A stretch of 36,912 bases of DNA from Acidobacteria bacterium 28-1 (GCA_002050365.1 MWYZ01000079.1:1-36912), one strand, 5' to 3'. Shown: positions 8,709 through 17,290, numbered from the stretch's first letter. A program made the numbers and translations. Notes: a model not told the origin generated them from the letters alone.

Positions 8709-8776
8709 AAATATGTAAGAGAAAACTTTAGAAATATTTTATCACCAAGGAATGTTACCTAATCAAAAAGAGTCGT

Positions 8777-9052
8777 TCAATTTTCTTTTGAAGACCGTTT
8801 GAATAAGTAAATCACAAGATTTACAAGCGAGACGGCGCAGCACAAAGCGGCGACGGCAAACAGCAAAAGCATCAGGAAAAATGAAACTATATCGCCTTCC
8901 TGAACTGCATTAGACGGCGGTTTGTAACTTAGCATCGCACGGTAAAGATAAACTCCCAAAAGCGCAAACCAGATTGCCGCCGAAAAAAGTATGGCGGCGG
9001 CGATGGCAAATCCTTTTCCCTTTTTCTTTACTTTTTTAGCGGGTTCATTCAT
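8777..9052 (-). CDS. Small two-helix membrane protein
   Basis: A 91-residue protein with a Lys-rich N-terminus (NEPAKKVKKKGKG) and two hydrophobic segments at about residues 15-38 and 54-82, ending in a short basic tail. The layout predicts both ends in the cytoplasm. Its ATG overlaps the stop of the upstream ATP-grasp gene in an ATGA arrangement, so the two are translationally coupled and probably work together. No family is recognised. Confidence 0.7.
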   Translation of the reverse strand: MNEPAKKVKKKGKGFAIAAAILFSAAIWFALLGVYLYRAMLSYKPPSNAVQEGDIVSFFLMLLLFAVAALCCAVSLVNLVIYLFKRSSKEN

Positions 9053-10263
9053 AAATCGTCGTAACGCTCTTTAGTCGGCACAACGGTGAGAAAATCATTT
9101 TCAAATTTTGACGTATAGACTTGCAAAAGCTCATCAACTCTTTCGCGCCGTTCCGAATAAAAAATCAAACCGACGTGCCTTGGTTTCATTATACGATAGA
9201 CGATTTCTGAATCAGTATAAGCGGAAGTATCCGGCTTTTCTTGATTGGCCAAACAAAGTGCGATGCCCGCGTAATCTCGACGAATTTTTGGTAATGTATA
9301 TGGATTTTCTTTGGTGGCGATTTCGAGTTTTGCCCATTCGCGCCATAAATTAAAACCGCTTGCTTGTTCCAAAACATCGGCGATATATGCGCCGCCGACT
9401 CGCGCCGCGACCTCTAAGAGATAAAATTTTCCGTCCGCTTCGCTTTGCAGAAACTCGGCGTGCGAAACGCCGCGTTCATATTCGAAACCTTTTAAAAGCT
9501 GTTTGTTCAATTTTTCCAACTCTCGTCTTTCCTTCGATTTATAAGGCAAAACGGAAGTCGTAAAAACCCCGCCCTGATGCGAAACTTTGAGCGGCGGCAT
9601 TCCATATTTGCTCACGCCGCTTGCCACGACTTTGCCATTTTCAACCACTGAATCAACGTGAAAAACCTTGCCTTCGATGAAGCGTTCAATCAAAAATTGC
9701 GATGGATGGTCGCGCCAAGTGTTTCGCGCGTCAAAGTCATTTAATGTTTGCCAAACTTCATCTCTTGTAAAGCATTTTCTAATTCCGTGAGCATTAACTT
9801 CCGTGCGCGGTTTAATAATCCACGGCGCGGGAATAGTTTCCAAAAAATCTTCAATATCTTTCGGATAGAAAGCACCGACAAACTCGGGACACGGAATTTT
9901 CGCGTCCCAAGCCGTTCGCCGCATCCGAAGTTTATCGCGGAAGCGAAGCGCGAAAGAACTGCTCATTCCCTCGATTTGCAGATGGTCCCGCGCTTTGGCG
10001 GCGGTCAAAACATCAAACTCGTCAATACCGACAATTTTTTCAATCTTTTGAGTCCCCGCCAGATTTGTAACGGCGCGGATATAATCTTCTGCCGTCGCAT
10101 CTTCGCGCACGAATTTAACATCGCTCAAACTCGTCCACGCCCACGCCTCATCAAGCAAACTCTCTCGCGTAACGAGCGTAACCTGCCAATCGTGTTCGTA
10201 ACATTCTTCAAAAAATTCATTGCCTTTGAAAAAACTGGCGATGCAAACAATGTGTTTTTTCAT
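9049..10263 (-). CDS. ATP-grasp ligase-like protein
   Basis: A 404-residue protein with an N-terminal pre-ATP-grasp domain (residues 1-100) and an ATP-grasp domain at about 110-310. PWIIKPRTEVNAHGIRKC supplies the nucleotide-binding Lys and loop, FLIERFIEGKVFHVDSVV the adenine-side strand, and YLLEVAARVGGAYIAD the Mg-binding Glu and Arg/Gly turn. This is the carboxylate-amine ligase architecture of the BtrJ/carnosine synthase-like and biotin carboxylase-like groups. The substrate is unknown. It is followed by the coupled small membrane gene. It is a different subtype from the ATP-grasp protein at 3769-5124. Confidence 0.85.
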   Translation of the reverse strand: MKKHIVCIASFFKGNEFFEECYEHDWQVTLVTRESLLDEAWAWTSLSDVKFVREDATAEDYIRAVTNLAGTQKIEKIVGIDEFDVLTAAKARDHLQIEGMSSSFALRFRDKLRMRRTAWDAKIPCPEFVGAFYPKDIEDFLETIPAPWIIKPRTEVNAHGIRKCFTRDEVWQTLNDFDARNTWRDHPSQFLIERFIEGKVFHVDSVVENGKVVASGVSKYGMPPLKVSHQGGVFTTSVLPYKSKERRELEKLNKQLLKGFEYERGVSHAEFLQSEADGKFYLLEVAARVGGAYIADVLEQASGFNLWREWAKLEIATKENPYTLPKIRRDYAGIALCLANQEKPDTSAYTDSEIVYRIMKPRHVGLIFYSERRERVDELLQVYTSKFENDFLTVVPTKERYDDL

Positions 10264-10487
10264 ATTTCAAATTTAAGATTCAAAATGCGCCGTTAAATCT
10301 GATTCGCCGCCGAAAAGCATTTGTTTCAGCAATAAAAAGTTCTCTGTATTTGATGATTTTGATTTACGGTAAAAGAATGGCACAATTTAATGGTAAAAAC
10401 AACAAAATCTGTTTGTTTTAACGGTTTCAAAGATATGTTTAGAGTTCAAACATTTATTTATGCTCTAGATGAAAATATGGAGTAACA

Positions 10488-11171
10488 ATGGGCGAAATTG
10501 ATTTAGCAAATTTAGTCAGTCATCTTTTAATTTATATGGTCGTTCTGCTTCTGGCGATTTCCGCGCACGAAGCCGGACACGCTTGGATGTCGCACAAGTT
10601 CGGCGACGACACGGCGTATATGCTGGGGCGCGTAACCTTAAATCCGGTGGCGCACACCGACCCGATTGGAACGCTTCTGATTCCGATTATTTCTTTTATT
10701 TTCGGCGCGGTCGGCGGCGCGTTAGGCTCGATTCCGCTCATCGGTTGGGGCAAACCAACGCCCGTCAATCCGCGCAAATGGACAAATTTCAAGTTAGCAA
10801 ACGTAATGGTTTCCGTCGCGGGCGTATTGGCAAATTTGATTTTGCTGATAATCGGAATCGTTTTAGCAAAAGTTTTGATGACACAAGGCTTTGGACTCGA
10901 AGATTTTTTCGGGCGCGGTCAAAATCCGATTGGGATTTTTGTCGGCGATTTGATGCTTCTCAATTTATCACTGTTCGTCTTTAACTTGCTGCCGTTTCCG
11001 CCGCTCGACGGAAGCAAAATTCTCTCGACGTTTTTGCCCGCGAGTTTTGAGCCGATTCTGAATCTTTTAGAACAATACGGTTTTTTGATTTTAATGTTTT
11101 TGATTTACGTTGGTGTTTTTCGCTTGATTATCACGCCGTTTTTTATTGCGCTGATTGCAATACTGCAATAG
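10488..11171 (+). CDS. Site-2 protease family (M50) membrane metalloprotease
   Basis: A 227-residue polytopic protein of the M50B/SREBP-like site-2 protease family. The zinc motif HEAGH is at residues 27-31, inside the first membrane segment. The second motif, NLLPFPPLDG, ends at residues 166-175 and provides the third ligand, D174. Short members such as this one lack a PDZ domain and cleave membrane-embedded substrates. Partner substrates are unknown; such genes often sit next to trpS and scpA in many phyla, and trpS follows here after four bases. An upstream GGAG six bases before the ATG (ATATGGAGTAACAATG) supports the start. Confidence 0.92.
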   Translation: MGEIDLANLVSHLLIYMVVLLLAISAHEAGHAWMSHKFGDDTAYMLGRVTLNPVAHTDPIGTLLIPIISFIFGAVGGALGSIPLIGWGKPTPVNPRKWTNFKLANVMVSVAGVLANLILLIIGIVLAKVLMTQGFGLEDFFGRGQNPIGIFVGDLMLLNLSLFVFNLLPFPPLDGSKILSTFLPASFEPILNLLEQYGFLILMFLIYVGVFRLIITPFFIALIAILQ

Positions 11172-11175
11172 ATTT

Positions 11176-12351
11176 ATGAAAAAACGTATCTTCAGCGGCG
11201 CACAACCGACCGGTAATCTTCACATCGGTAATTATCTTGGTGCGCTGAAAAATTGGGTCGCATTGCAAAACGAATACGAAAGTTTTTTTTGCATCGTCAA
11301 TCTTCACGCGATAACTTTGCCGCAAAACCCCCAAACTTTGAAACAAAAAACTCTGGATTTAGTGAGAATTTATCTGGCATCCGGCGTTGACCCAGATATT
11401 TCAACCGTTTTTATTCAATCGGACGTTTCAGAACACGCCGAACTCGCTTGGGTTTTGTCTTGCATTGCCAGAATGGGCGAACTCGAGCGAATGACGCAAT
11501 TTAAAGAAAAATCTCAAAAGGGAGCAATTTACGGAGAAAGACTTTTTAATGAGGAAGAACTTATTAATTTTCCGCGATTTCATTCTGGAGATAACTCTCA
11601 AACAGGTCAATCTATTAATGCGCCGCAGCCAAGTTTTAAAAACCTGTCCAATGATGAGCGGCAATCTACCAAATTTATAAAAGTAGTACATAAGGCTAAT
11701 AAAAAAGAAAATGATAGGGTTGGTGTTGGATTGTTTGCATATCCAGTTTTAATGGCTTCGGATATTTTGCTTTATCAAACCGATTTAGTTCCAATCGGGC
11801 AAGACCAAAAACAGCATCTCGAATTAACCAGAAATGTTGCGGAAAGATTCAACCGCGATTTCGGAGAAACATTCGTCATTCCCGAACCGTTTATTCCGCC
11901 CGTCGGTGCGAAAATTCAATCATTAGCCGAACCGTCGAAAAAAATGTCGAAGTCGGACGAGAATTTAAACGGTTCGATATTTTTGCTCGACGACGCGGAC
12001 ACGATTACCAAGAAAATTAAACGCGCCGTAACCGATTCGGGAACTGATATAAAATTTGACGAATCGCGTCCGGCAATCAATAATCTGTTGACGATTTATC
12101 AGCTTTTAACCAATAAAACAGCCGAACAGTGTGAAACCGAGTTTGACGGCAAAGGCTACGGACATTTCAAAACCGAACTGGCGGAAACGGTTGTCGAATT
12201 TCTCAAACCGTTCCAAGAGAGAGTAAAAGAATTTGACGATGAAGAATTAAAAAACATTTTAAAAGACGGCGCAGAAAAAGCTAAAACTATTGCGCGGGAA
12301 ACTTTGAAAGATGTCTACGAAAAAATGGGAATCGTCGGCGCGTCGAATTAA
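11176..12351 (+). CDS. trpS: Tryptophanyl-tRNA synthetase with internal insertion
   Basis: A 391-residue class I aminoacyl-tRNA synthetase that charges tRNA-Trp. The HIGH-type motif is in PTGNLHIGNYLGAL (residues 11-24) and the KMSKS motif is at 256-260 followed by DEN. LVPIGQDQKQHLELTRN is typical for TrpRS. The ATG at 11176 starts MKKRIFSGAQPTG, the usual family start, four bases after the protease stop. Standard bacterial enzymes are about 330 residues. Here about 60 extra residues (116-181) separate MTQFKEKSQKG from VGVGLFAYPVLMASD, which are nearly adjacent in the family. The insert is polar, rich in Asn, Ser and Lys, and does not interrupt the frame. Confidence 0.95.
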   Translation: MKKRIFSGAQPTGNLHIGNYLGALKNWVALQNEYESFFCIVNLHAITLPQNPQTLKQKTLDLVRIYLASGVDPDISTVFIQSDVSEHAELAWVLSCIARMGELERMTQFKEKSQKGAIYGERLFNEEELINFPRFHSGDNSQTGQSINAPQPSFKNLSNDERQSTKFIKVVHKANKKENDRVGVGLFAYPVLMASDILLYQTDLVPIGQDQKQHLELTRNVAERFNRDFGETFVIPEPFIPPVGAKIQSLAEPSKKMSKSDENLNGSIFLLDDADTITKKIKRAVTDSGTDIKFDESRPAINNLLTIYQLLTNKTAEQCETEFDGKGYGHFKTELAETVVEFLKPFQERVKEFDDEELKNILKDGAEKAKTIARETLKDVYEKMGIVGASN

Positions 12352-12373
12352 TCTTCAGTCAATTTATTTTTAC

Positions 12374-12400
12374 AGCCATCGCAAAATCGCGTTGGCTTTT
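12374..12400 (+). terminator. Probable rho-independent terminator after trpS
   Basis: A hairpin with AGCCA paired to TGGCT and an inner CGC paired to GCG, around the loop AAAAT, is followed by a T-rich run (TTTTATTTTT). It lies 22 bases after the trpS stop and separates the protease-trpS unit from the aldehyde dehydrogenase. A second small hairpin, AGCCGAA/TTCGGCT, is at 12469-12489, just upstream of the next gene. Confidence 0.65.
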
Positions 12401-12524
12401 ATTTTTGTGTGTTTGGGAATTTCAGAATCGAAAGTGCTAAAATAAATTTCACAGAGAATCATTCAGACAGCCGAAAATTATATTCGGCTAAAAATTATTT
12501 AATTATTTAATAAGGAGCAAGACT

Positions 12525-14039
12525 ATGGACGCAGTGCAGAAAACATACGACATTCCGAAATTTAAAGAACAATACGAAAATTTTATTGGCGGCGAGTGGG
12601 TTGCGCCGAAAAGCGGTGAGTATTTTGAAAACACTTCGCCGGTTGACGGCAAACCGTTTACGCGCATTGCGCGTTCGACCGAAGCGGATATTGAACTCGC
12701 GCTTGACGCGGCGCACAAAGCCGCGCCCGAATGGAACAATTCTTCGGCGACGACGCGCAGTAATCTTCTGTGGAAAATCGCCGATGTAATGGAGAAAAAT
12801 CTCGATACTTTGGCTCGTGCCGAAACTTGGGACAACGGCAAGCCGATTCGGGAGACGACCGCCGCGGATTTGCCTTTGGCGATTGACCATTTTCGCTATT
12901 TCGCGGGCGTAATTCGCGCTGAAGAAGGCGGCGCAACCGAACTCGACGCAAACACGCTTTCGGTCAACATCAAAGAACCGCTCGGCGTTGTCGCTCAAAT
13001 TATTCCGTGGAATTTTCCGCTTTTGATGGCGACGTGGAAAATCGCGCCCGCGCTCGCCGCCGGAAACTGCACCATCGTCAAACCTGCTGAACAAACTCCG
13101 GCAAGCATTATGGTTTGGATGGAACTGATTCAGGACATTTTGCCGCCGGGAGTTTTGAACGTCGTCAACGGTTTCGGTCCCGAAGCCGGCAAACCGCTCG
13201 CCACATCCGAACGCATCGCTAAAGTCGCGTTCACGGGCGAGACGACGACCGGACGACTGATTATGCAGTATGCGTCGCAAAATCTGATTCCGGTAACGCT
13301 CGAACTCGGCGGAAAATCGCCGAACGTATTTTTTGAAAGCGTGATGGACGCGGACGACGAATTTTTCGATAAATGTCTGGAAGGCGCGGCACTTTTCGCG
13401 CTCAATCAAGGCGAAGTCTGCACTTGTCCGTCGAGAATTCTCGTGCAGGAATCAATCGCCGATAAATTTATCGAGCGCATCGTCGAACGCACGAAAGCCA
13501 TCAAACTCGGACATCCGCTCGACCCGGAAACGATGATTGGCGCACAGGCAAGCCGAGACCAATACGAAAAAATTCTAAATTACATCCAAATAGGGAAAGA
13601 CGAAGGCGCGGAAATTTTGTGCGGCGGCGCGGCGCATAAAAACTCCAACGGACTCGAAGAAGGCTATTATGTGCAGCCGACTTTAATCAAAGGACATAAT
13701 AAAATGCGCGTTTTTCAGGAAGAAATCTTCGGTCCAGTCTCGTCCGTAACGACTTTCAAAGACGAAGCCGAAGCTATCGAAATTGCCAACGACACGCTTT
13801 ACGGTCTCGGCGCAGGCGTTTGGACGCGCGACGCGCATCAGCTTTATCAAGTACCGCGAGCCATCAAAGCCGGTCGCGTTTGGGTCAACTGCTATCACAA
13901 TTATCCGGCACACGCGCCGTTCGGCGGTTACAAAAAATCGGGCTTCGGTCGCGAAAATCACAAAATGATGCTCGACCATTACCGCAACAATAAAAATATG
14001 CTCATATCTTACGACAAGAAAGCAATGGGTTTCTTTTAA
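12525..14039 (+). CDS. NAD-dependent aldehyde dehydrogenase (ExaC/AldB type)
   Basis: A 504-residue aldehyde dehydrogenase that oxidises aldehydes to acids with NAD(P). Catalytic Cys299 lies in [14 protein letters not shown] and Glu260 in [10 protein letters not shown]. The Rossmann motif is FTGETTTGR (236-244) and the oxyanion/NAD region is [10 protein letters not shown] (159-168). The ending [20 protein letters not shown] is typical of the acetaldehyde/chloroacetaldehyde dehydrogenase group. The ATG is preceded by AAGGAGCAAGACT, a strong ribosome site. The DUF779 gene that usually accompanies this group follows, which supports the subgroup. Long reverse-strand frames across it are shadows of its codon bias. 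Confidence 0.95.
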   Translation: MDAVQKTYDIPKFKEQYENFIGGEWVAPKSGEYFENTSPVDGKPFTRIARSTEADIELALDAAHKAAPEWNNSSATTRSNLLWKIADVMEKNLDTLARAETWDNGKPIRETTAADLPLAIDHFRYFAGVIRAEEGGATELDANTLSVNIKEPLGVVAQIIPWNFPLLMATWKIAPALAAGNCTIVKPAEQTPASIMVWMELIQDILPPGVLNVVNGFGPEAGKPLATSERIAKVAFTGETTTGRLIMQYASQNLIPVTLELGGKSPNVFFESVMDADDEFFDKCLEGAALFALNQGEVCTCPSRILVQESIADKFIERIVERTKAIKLGHPLDPETMIGAQASRDQYEKILNYIQIGKDEGAEILCGGAAHKNSNGLEEGYYVQPTLIKGHNKMRVFQEEIFGPVSSVTTFKDEAEAIEIANDTLYGLGAGVWTRDAHQLYQVPRAIKAGRVWVNCYHNYPAHAPFGGYKKSGFGRENHKMMLDHYRNNKNMLISYDKKAMGFF

Positions 14040-14045
14040 TTTAGT

Positions 14046-14122
14046 GACGAGGGAACAGGGACGAGGGACAAGTGGAAATCACTATTCATAACTCCTCGTC
14101 CCTCGCCCCTCGCCCCTTGTCC
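14046..14122. repeat. Inverted heptameric repeat between two genes
   Basis: The left arm (14046-14072) is four degenerate 7-base units of the type GACGAGG. The right arm (14094-14122) is the reverse complement type, with units such as GGGGCGA read on the minus strand. The arms can pair across a spacer of about 21 bases (GTCC-type ends at both sides), forming a long GC-rich hairpin only three bases before the DUF779 ATG. Such short tandem heptamers are known in cyanobacteria and some other genomes as dispersed repeats. Confidence 0.75.
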
Positions 14123-14124
14123 GT

Positions 14125-14508
14125 ATGAAAAACATTCCAAGAGTAAAAGTAACCGAGGAAGCGAAAAAAGTTATCAATGAGCTTCGCGTCAAGCACGGCG
14201 AATTGATGTTTCACCAGAGCGGCGGTTGCTGCGACGGTTCTTCGCCGATGTGTTACGCGGATGGCGAATTTCTCGTCGGGCGCAGCGACGTTTGGCTCGG
14301 CGCGATTGACGGCTGCGATTTTTATATGGCGAAAGACCAATTCGAGTTTTGGAAACACACCGAATTGACGATTGACGTAACTGCAGGGCGCGGCGCGAGC
14401 TTTTCGCTTGAAATTCCGCTCGGCGTTCGTTTCGTCACGAAATCGAAAGTTTTTTCATTGGAAGAATCCGAAAATTTAATTGAAACCAGACTCGGCGATA
14501 TGATTTAA
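14125..14508 (+). CDS. DUF779 domain protein
   Basis: A 127-residue soluble protein matching the DUF779 family. The conserved block HQSGGCCDGSSPMCYADGEF (residues 31-50) with paired cysteines is present, then VWLGAIDGCDFYM and the DVTAGRGASFSLEIP segment. The family is found beside ExaC/AldB aldehyde dehydrogenases, and that neighbour is directly upstream here, so a role in aldehyde oxidation or its redox control is a reasonable inference. The biochemical activity of DUF779 is not known to me. The heptameric inverted repeat sits directly in front of the start. Confidence 0.92.
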   Translation: MKNIPRVKVTEEAKKVINELRVKHGELMFHQSGGCCDGSSPMCYADGEFLVGRSDVWLGAIDGCDFYMAKDQFEFWKHTELTIDVTAGRGASFSLEIPLGVRFVTKSKVFSLEESENLIETRLGDMI

Positions 14509-14513
14509 AGTTT

Positions 14514-14867
14514 ATGACAGATAAGATTACCGTTTATGAAAAACCGACTTGCACGACCTGCCGTAATTTAGCGGAATTGCTTAAAGAAAACGGCATCGGA
14601 TATGAAAAAGTCAATTACTACATTGAACCGCTTTCGGAAGAAAAACTCCGCAACCTTTTGGAAAAAGCCAATCTTAAGCCGTTCGATATTTTGCGAAAGA
14701 AAGAACCGCTTTTCAAAGAGTTGAACATCAGCGAAGAAACTGCGCCTGACGAAATAATAAAATTGATTGTCGAGAATCCGAATCTTCTGCAGCGTCCGAT
14801 TGTCGAAGTCGGAAATCGAGCAGTTTTAGCGCGTCCGATTGAAAAAGCATTAGAGCTAATAAAATAA
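14514..14867 (+). CDS. ArsC/Spx-family thioredoxin-fold protein
   Basis: A 117-residue protein of the arsenate reductase (ArsC)/Spx family. The N-terminus has KITVYEKPTCTTCRN, placing C13 and C16 in a C-x-x-C arrangement at the start of the first helix. LLQRPIVEVGNRAVLARPI near the end is the conserved R-P-I/V block of the family. It may reduce arsenate with glutaredoxin or thioredoxin, or act as a redox protein; no ars operon genes are nearby. Its stop codon overlaps the start of the next gene (ATAATGAG), which indicates co-translation. Confidence 0.88.
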   Translation: MTDKITVYEKPTCTTCRNLAELLKENGIGYEKVNYYIEPLSEEKLRNLLEKANLKPFDILRKKEPLFKELNISEETAPDEIIKLIVENPNLLQRPIVEVGNRAVLARPIEKALELIK

Positions 14868-15190
14868 TGAGTAAATTTGCCAAAACTCCAGAGCCGCCGT
14901 ATTACGCCATAATTTTTACGACCATTAAAAGCGAAAACCAAGTGGGCTATGCGGAAATGAATGCCAGAATGTTTGAACTTGCCCAACAGCAAGAAGGCTA
15001 TCTCGGCATCGAATCAGCGCGGGGCGAAATCGGACTTTCCGTTACTTATTAGGAAACTTTGGAAGACATCGCCAATTGGCGAAATCACGCCGAACACAAA
15101 TTGGCTCAGGCGGAAGGTTACACGACTTGGTATCAAGCGTTTGCGACGCGCGTTTGCCGAGTTGAGCACGATAATTTTTACGAAAAATAA
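14867..15190 (+). pseudogene. ABM-domain monooxygenase-like gene, interrupted by one amber codon
   Basis: The frame from ATG 14867 to TAA 15188-15190 encodes 107 residues apart from one TAG at 15050-15052. The product matches the antibiotic biosynthesis monooxygenase (ABM) fold: PPYYAIIFTTIK, MFELAQQQEGYLGIES, then SVTY-stop-ETLEDIANWRNHAEHKLAQ. In the family the stop position is normally Trp (SYW-E/D-S/T), and TGG to TAG is one base change. The frame continues intact to a sensible end. TAG is an ordinary terminator elsewhere in this window (lpxC, the site-2 protease and moeA all end in TAG), so recoding is unlikely. It overlaps the ArsC gene and precedes DUF2237 by two bases. Confidence 0.8.
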
Positions 15191-15192
15191 TT

Positions 15193-15585
15193 ATGAGCAT
15201 AACTAACGGAAACGGTCATCGCCCGAAACCGAAAAATGTTCTCGGCGGCGAATTAAAATGCTGTTGTATGAAGCCGCTAACGGGTTTTTACCGCGACGGA
15301 TTTTGCAAAACCGGCGCCGATGACCGCGGCAGCCACACGATTTGCGTTCGCGTTACGGACGCTTTTTTAGCGTTTTCAAAATCCCGCGGTAACGATTTAT
15401 CTACGCCTCGTCCCGAATTTCAATTTCCCGGACTCAAAGACGGCGACCGGTGGTGTCTGGTCGCTATGCGCTGGCAGGAAGCATTAGAATCTGGCGCGGC
15501 ACCGGAGGTTATTTTAGATGCAACACACGAAGCCGCGCTTCAATATGTTTCGCTCGAAAATTTGCGAAAATATCAAACCGAATAA
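15193..15585 (+). CDS. DUF2237 family protein
   Basis: A 130-residue soluble protein. NVLGGELKCCCMKPLTGFYR, DGFCKTG, DRGSHTICVRVTDAFLAFSK, DLSTPRPEFQFPGLKDGDRW and the end ATHEAALQYVSLENLRKY are the conserved blocks of DUF2237. Paired cysteines near residues 24-26 and Cys38 may bind a metal or take part in redox chemistry, but the function is not known. It lies two bases after the interrupted ABM gene and abuts the DinB gene (stop TAA directly followed by ATG), so it belongs to the same transcript. Confidence 0.92.
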   Translation: MSITNGNGHRPKPKNVLGGELKCCCMKPLTGFYRDGFCKTGADDRGSHTICVRVTDAFLAFSKSRGNDLSTPRPEFQFPGLKDGDRWCLVAMRWQEALESGAAPEVILDATHEAALQYVSLENLRKYQTE

Positions 15586-16050
15586 ATGAATACTATCGAA
15601 TATCTGCGCGAGCTTTTCATTTACAACGATTGGGCAAACCGCCGAATTGTCGCCGCGCTGAAATCTTCTCCAAGCGAAAAGGCGCGAAAGATTTTTGCGC
15701 ACTTGCTTATTACCGAGAAGGAGTATTTTGAGAGACTTTACGACAAAGATTCGACGGGTTTCGATTTTTGGCAGGATTTGTCTTTGGAAGATTGCGCAAA
15801 TTTGACGAAAGAAAACGCGGAAAATTACGAACGCATCTTGGAGCGATTCGACGACGAAGGTCTCGGACAAGTTGCCAAATATAAAACGAGCGAAGGCATT
15901 GCATATCAAAACACTTTCCGCGAACTTTTGACGCACGTTCTTTTTCATTCCTCGATTCATCGCGGCAACATTATTTTGAAAATGCGCGAGGAGAATTACG
16001 CGCCGCCGACGATTGACTACATAATTTACCTGCGCGAAGCGAAATCATAA
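15586..16050 (+). CDS. DinB-family protein
   Basis: A 154-residue four-helix-bundle protein of the DinB/YfiT superfamily. The start YLRELFIYNDWANRRIVAAL is typical. The metal-binding His pattern is visible in IFAHLLITEKEYF (about residue 40) and in LTHVLFHSSIHRGNI (about residues 117-131), which provides the H-x3-H-like C-terminal pair. Members are often divalent-metal-dependent thiol transferases or stress-induced proteins. The gene begins on the base after the DUF2237 stop. The specific activity is unknown. Confidence 0.9.
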   Translation: MNTIEYLRELFIYNDWANRRIVAALKSSPSEKARKIFAHLLITEKEYFERLYDKDSTGFDFWQDLSLEDCANLTKENAENYERILERFDDEGLGQVAKYKTSEGIAYQNTFRELLTHVLFHSSIHRGNIILKMREENYAPPTIDYIIYLREAKS

Positions 16051-16063
16051 GAGAAACGAAAAT

Positions 16064-16516
16064 ATGCTTTTCTTTGGAATTAAAAATGTTTGGTTTAGAA
16101 TCGGCATTTTTCTCATCCTGTCGGCGTGCGCGTTGCTGTTCGTTTCGATGATGCATCAGAGCTATTACTTGACCGACCCGTATAATCCAGAATTGATTGG
16201 AACGAGGGCATACGGACATAACGGCGAAGGCAATTTTAAGACATTTTCGATTATCGTGTTGATTGAATACTTGATTTTGCTGGGAGTGCTGCTTCCCTTT
16301 TCGTTCAGCCGATTTTATTGGATGAGATTTTTGGTGCTGCAAACAATTTTCGGCGGCTGGTTTTTTCTTCTCGTATTGGGAGCGATGCACAGCGGCGGCG
16401 TTTATATGATTCACCTGCTCACCGTTCTCGCCGTTCTCATTATTATTTTCATTTTGTTGATAACTTCGGTCGTCGCGGAAATCGTCAATCGAAACAAATC
16501 TAATTTTCCGACATAA
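16064..16516 (+). CDS. Four-helix integral membrane protein, unknown
   Basis: A 150-residue hydrophobic protein with predicted membrane helices at about residues 10-30, 64-86, 92-112 and 117-143. A hydrophilic loop (about 31-62, YYLTDPYNPELIGTRAYGHN) follows the first helix and would face the periplasm if the N-terminus is inside. The short C-terminus is basic (EIVNRNKSNFPT). It starts 13 bases after DinB and ends 3 bases before scpA, so it is probably in the same operon. No family is recognised. Confidence 0.75.
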   Translation: MLFFGIKNVWFRIGIFLILSACALLFVSMMHQSYYLTDPYNPELIGTRAYGHNGEGNFKTFSIIVLIEYLILLGVLLPFSFSRFYWMRFLVLQTIFGGWFFLLVLGAMHSGGVYMIHLLTVLAVLIIIFILLITSVVAEIVNRNKSNFPT

Positions 16517-16519
16517 AAC

Positions 16520-17290
16520 ATGGAACAACCGACCGAACAATTAAGTTTTGATTTTAAAAGCGTGCAGCCGCATATCGTGAGCGAAACGCGCGATGAAATT
16601 AAACTCGAACTCGGCGCATTTGCCGGACCGCTCGACCTTCTTCTTTTTTTAATCAAACAGGAACAGGCGAACATTTTCGACATTCCGATTGCCAAAATCA
16701 CTGACGAATATTTGAAATATATTCGCTTGATGAAAACTCTGGATATTTCGCTGGCGGCTGATTTTCTCGTAATGGCGGCGACGTTGATTGAGATAAAATC
16801 GAAAATGCTTCTGCCGCGTGAAATCTTCGACGAAGCGGAAGAAGAAATTGAAGACCCGCGCCAAGAATTAATTGACCGTCTGCTCGAACATCAGAAATTT
16901 AAAAACGCGGCGGAAATGCTTTACGAACGCTCTACCGTCGAACAAGCTGTTTTCACTCGCGGACAAATCGAATCGGATGAAAACAATTTGGAAACAAACG
17001 CTTCGGTTTTTGATTTGTTGACTGTTTTCCAAAAAATTCTTGAAAGGCACAAAGAGGAAATCAAACTTGAAATCGAGCGGGAAGAAATGAGTTTGGCTGA
17101 AATGCTCAAGCATCTGAAAGCCAAGATTTTCAAAGCAAAAGAAATAAGTTTGCACGAACTATTTCAAGAAATGCAAACCCGACCAGAACTCGTTTTGGCA
17201 TTCATTGCCGTCCTTGAACTCGTGCGGACAGAAAATATAAAATTACTGCAAAGGAAAACTTTCGGCGACGTAATCTTAACAAAAGTTTAA
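16520..17290 (+). CDS. scpA: Segregation and condensation protein A
   Basis: A 256-residue kleisin that joins SMC dimers and ScpB in the bacterial condensin complex. The N-terminal domain has the canonical FAGPLDLLLFLIKQEQANIF followed by DIPIAKITDEYLKY (residues about 34-67). LAADFLVMAATLIEIKSKML comes next, and the C-terminal winged-helix region ends in LLQRKTFGDVILTKV. The acidic linker (DEAEEEIEDPRQELIDRLLE) is typical. scpB follows on the same strand after a gap of 106 bases that holds a dispersed inverted repeat. The complex acts on the nucleoid near origins. Confidence 0.95.
   Translation: MEQPTEQLSFDFKSVQPHIVSETRDEIKLELGAFAGPLDLLLFLIKQEQANIFDIPIAKITDEYLKYIRLMKTLDISLAADFLVMAATLIEIKSKMLLPREIFDEAEEEIEDPRQELIDRLLEHQKFKNAAEMLYERSTVEQAVFTRGQIESDENNLETNASVFDLLTVFQKILERHKEEIKLEIEREEMSLAEMLKHLKAKIFKAKEISLHELFQEMQTRPELVLAFIAVLELVRTENIKLLQRKTFGDVILTKV

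Noticed and set aside
12507..13409. A 300-codon reverse-strand frame across the aldehyde dehydrogenase
   Set aside because: It lies wholly on a gene with clear catalytic motifs. Its Arg/Phe-rich composition is that of a shadow frame produced by the codon bias of the true gene, and it has no family pattern.
15050..15052. Amber codon as evidence for an alternative genetic code or pyrrolysine
   Set aside because: TAG ends several intact genes in the window (lpxC, the M50 protease and moeA), and the position is Trp in the family, so a point mutation is simpler.
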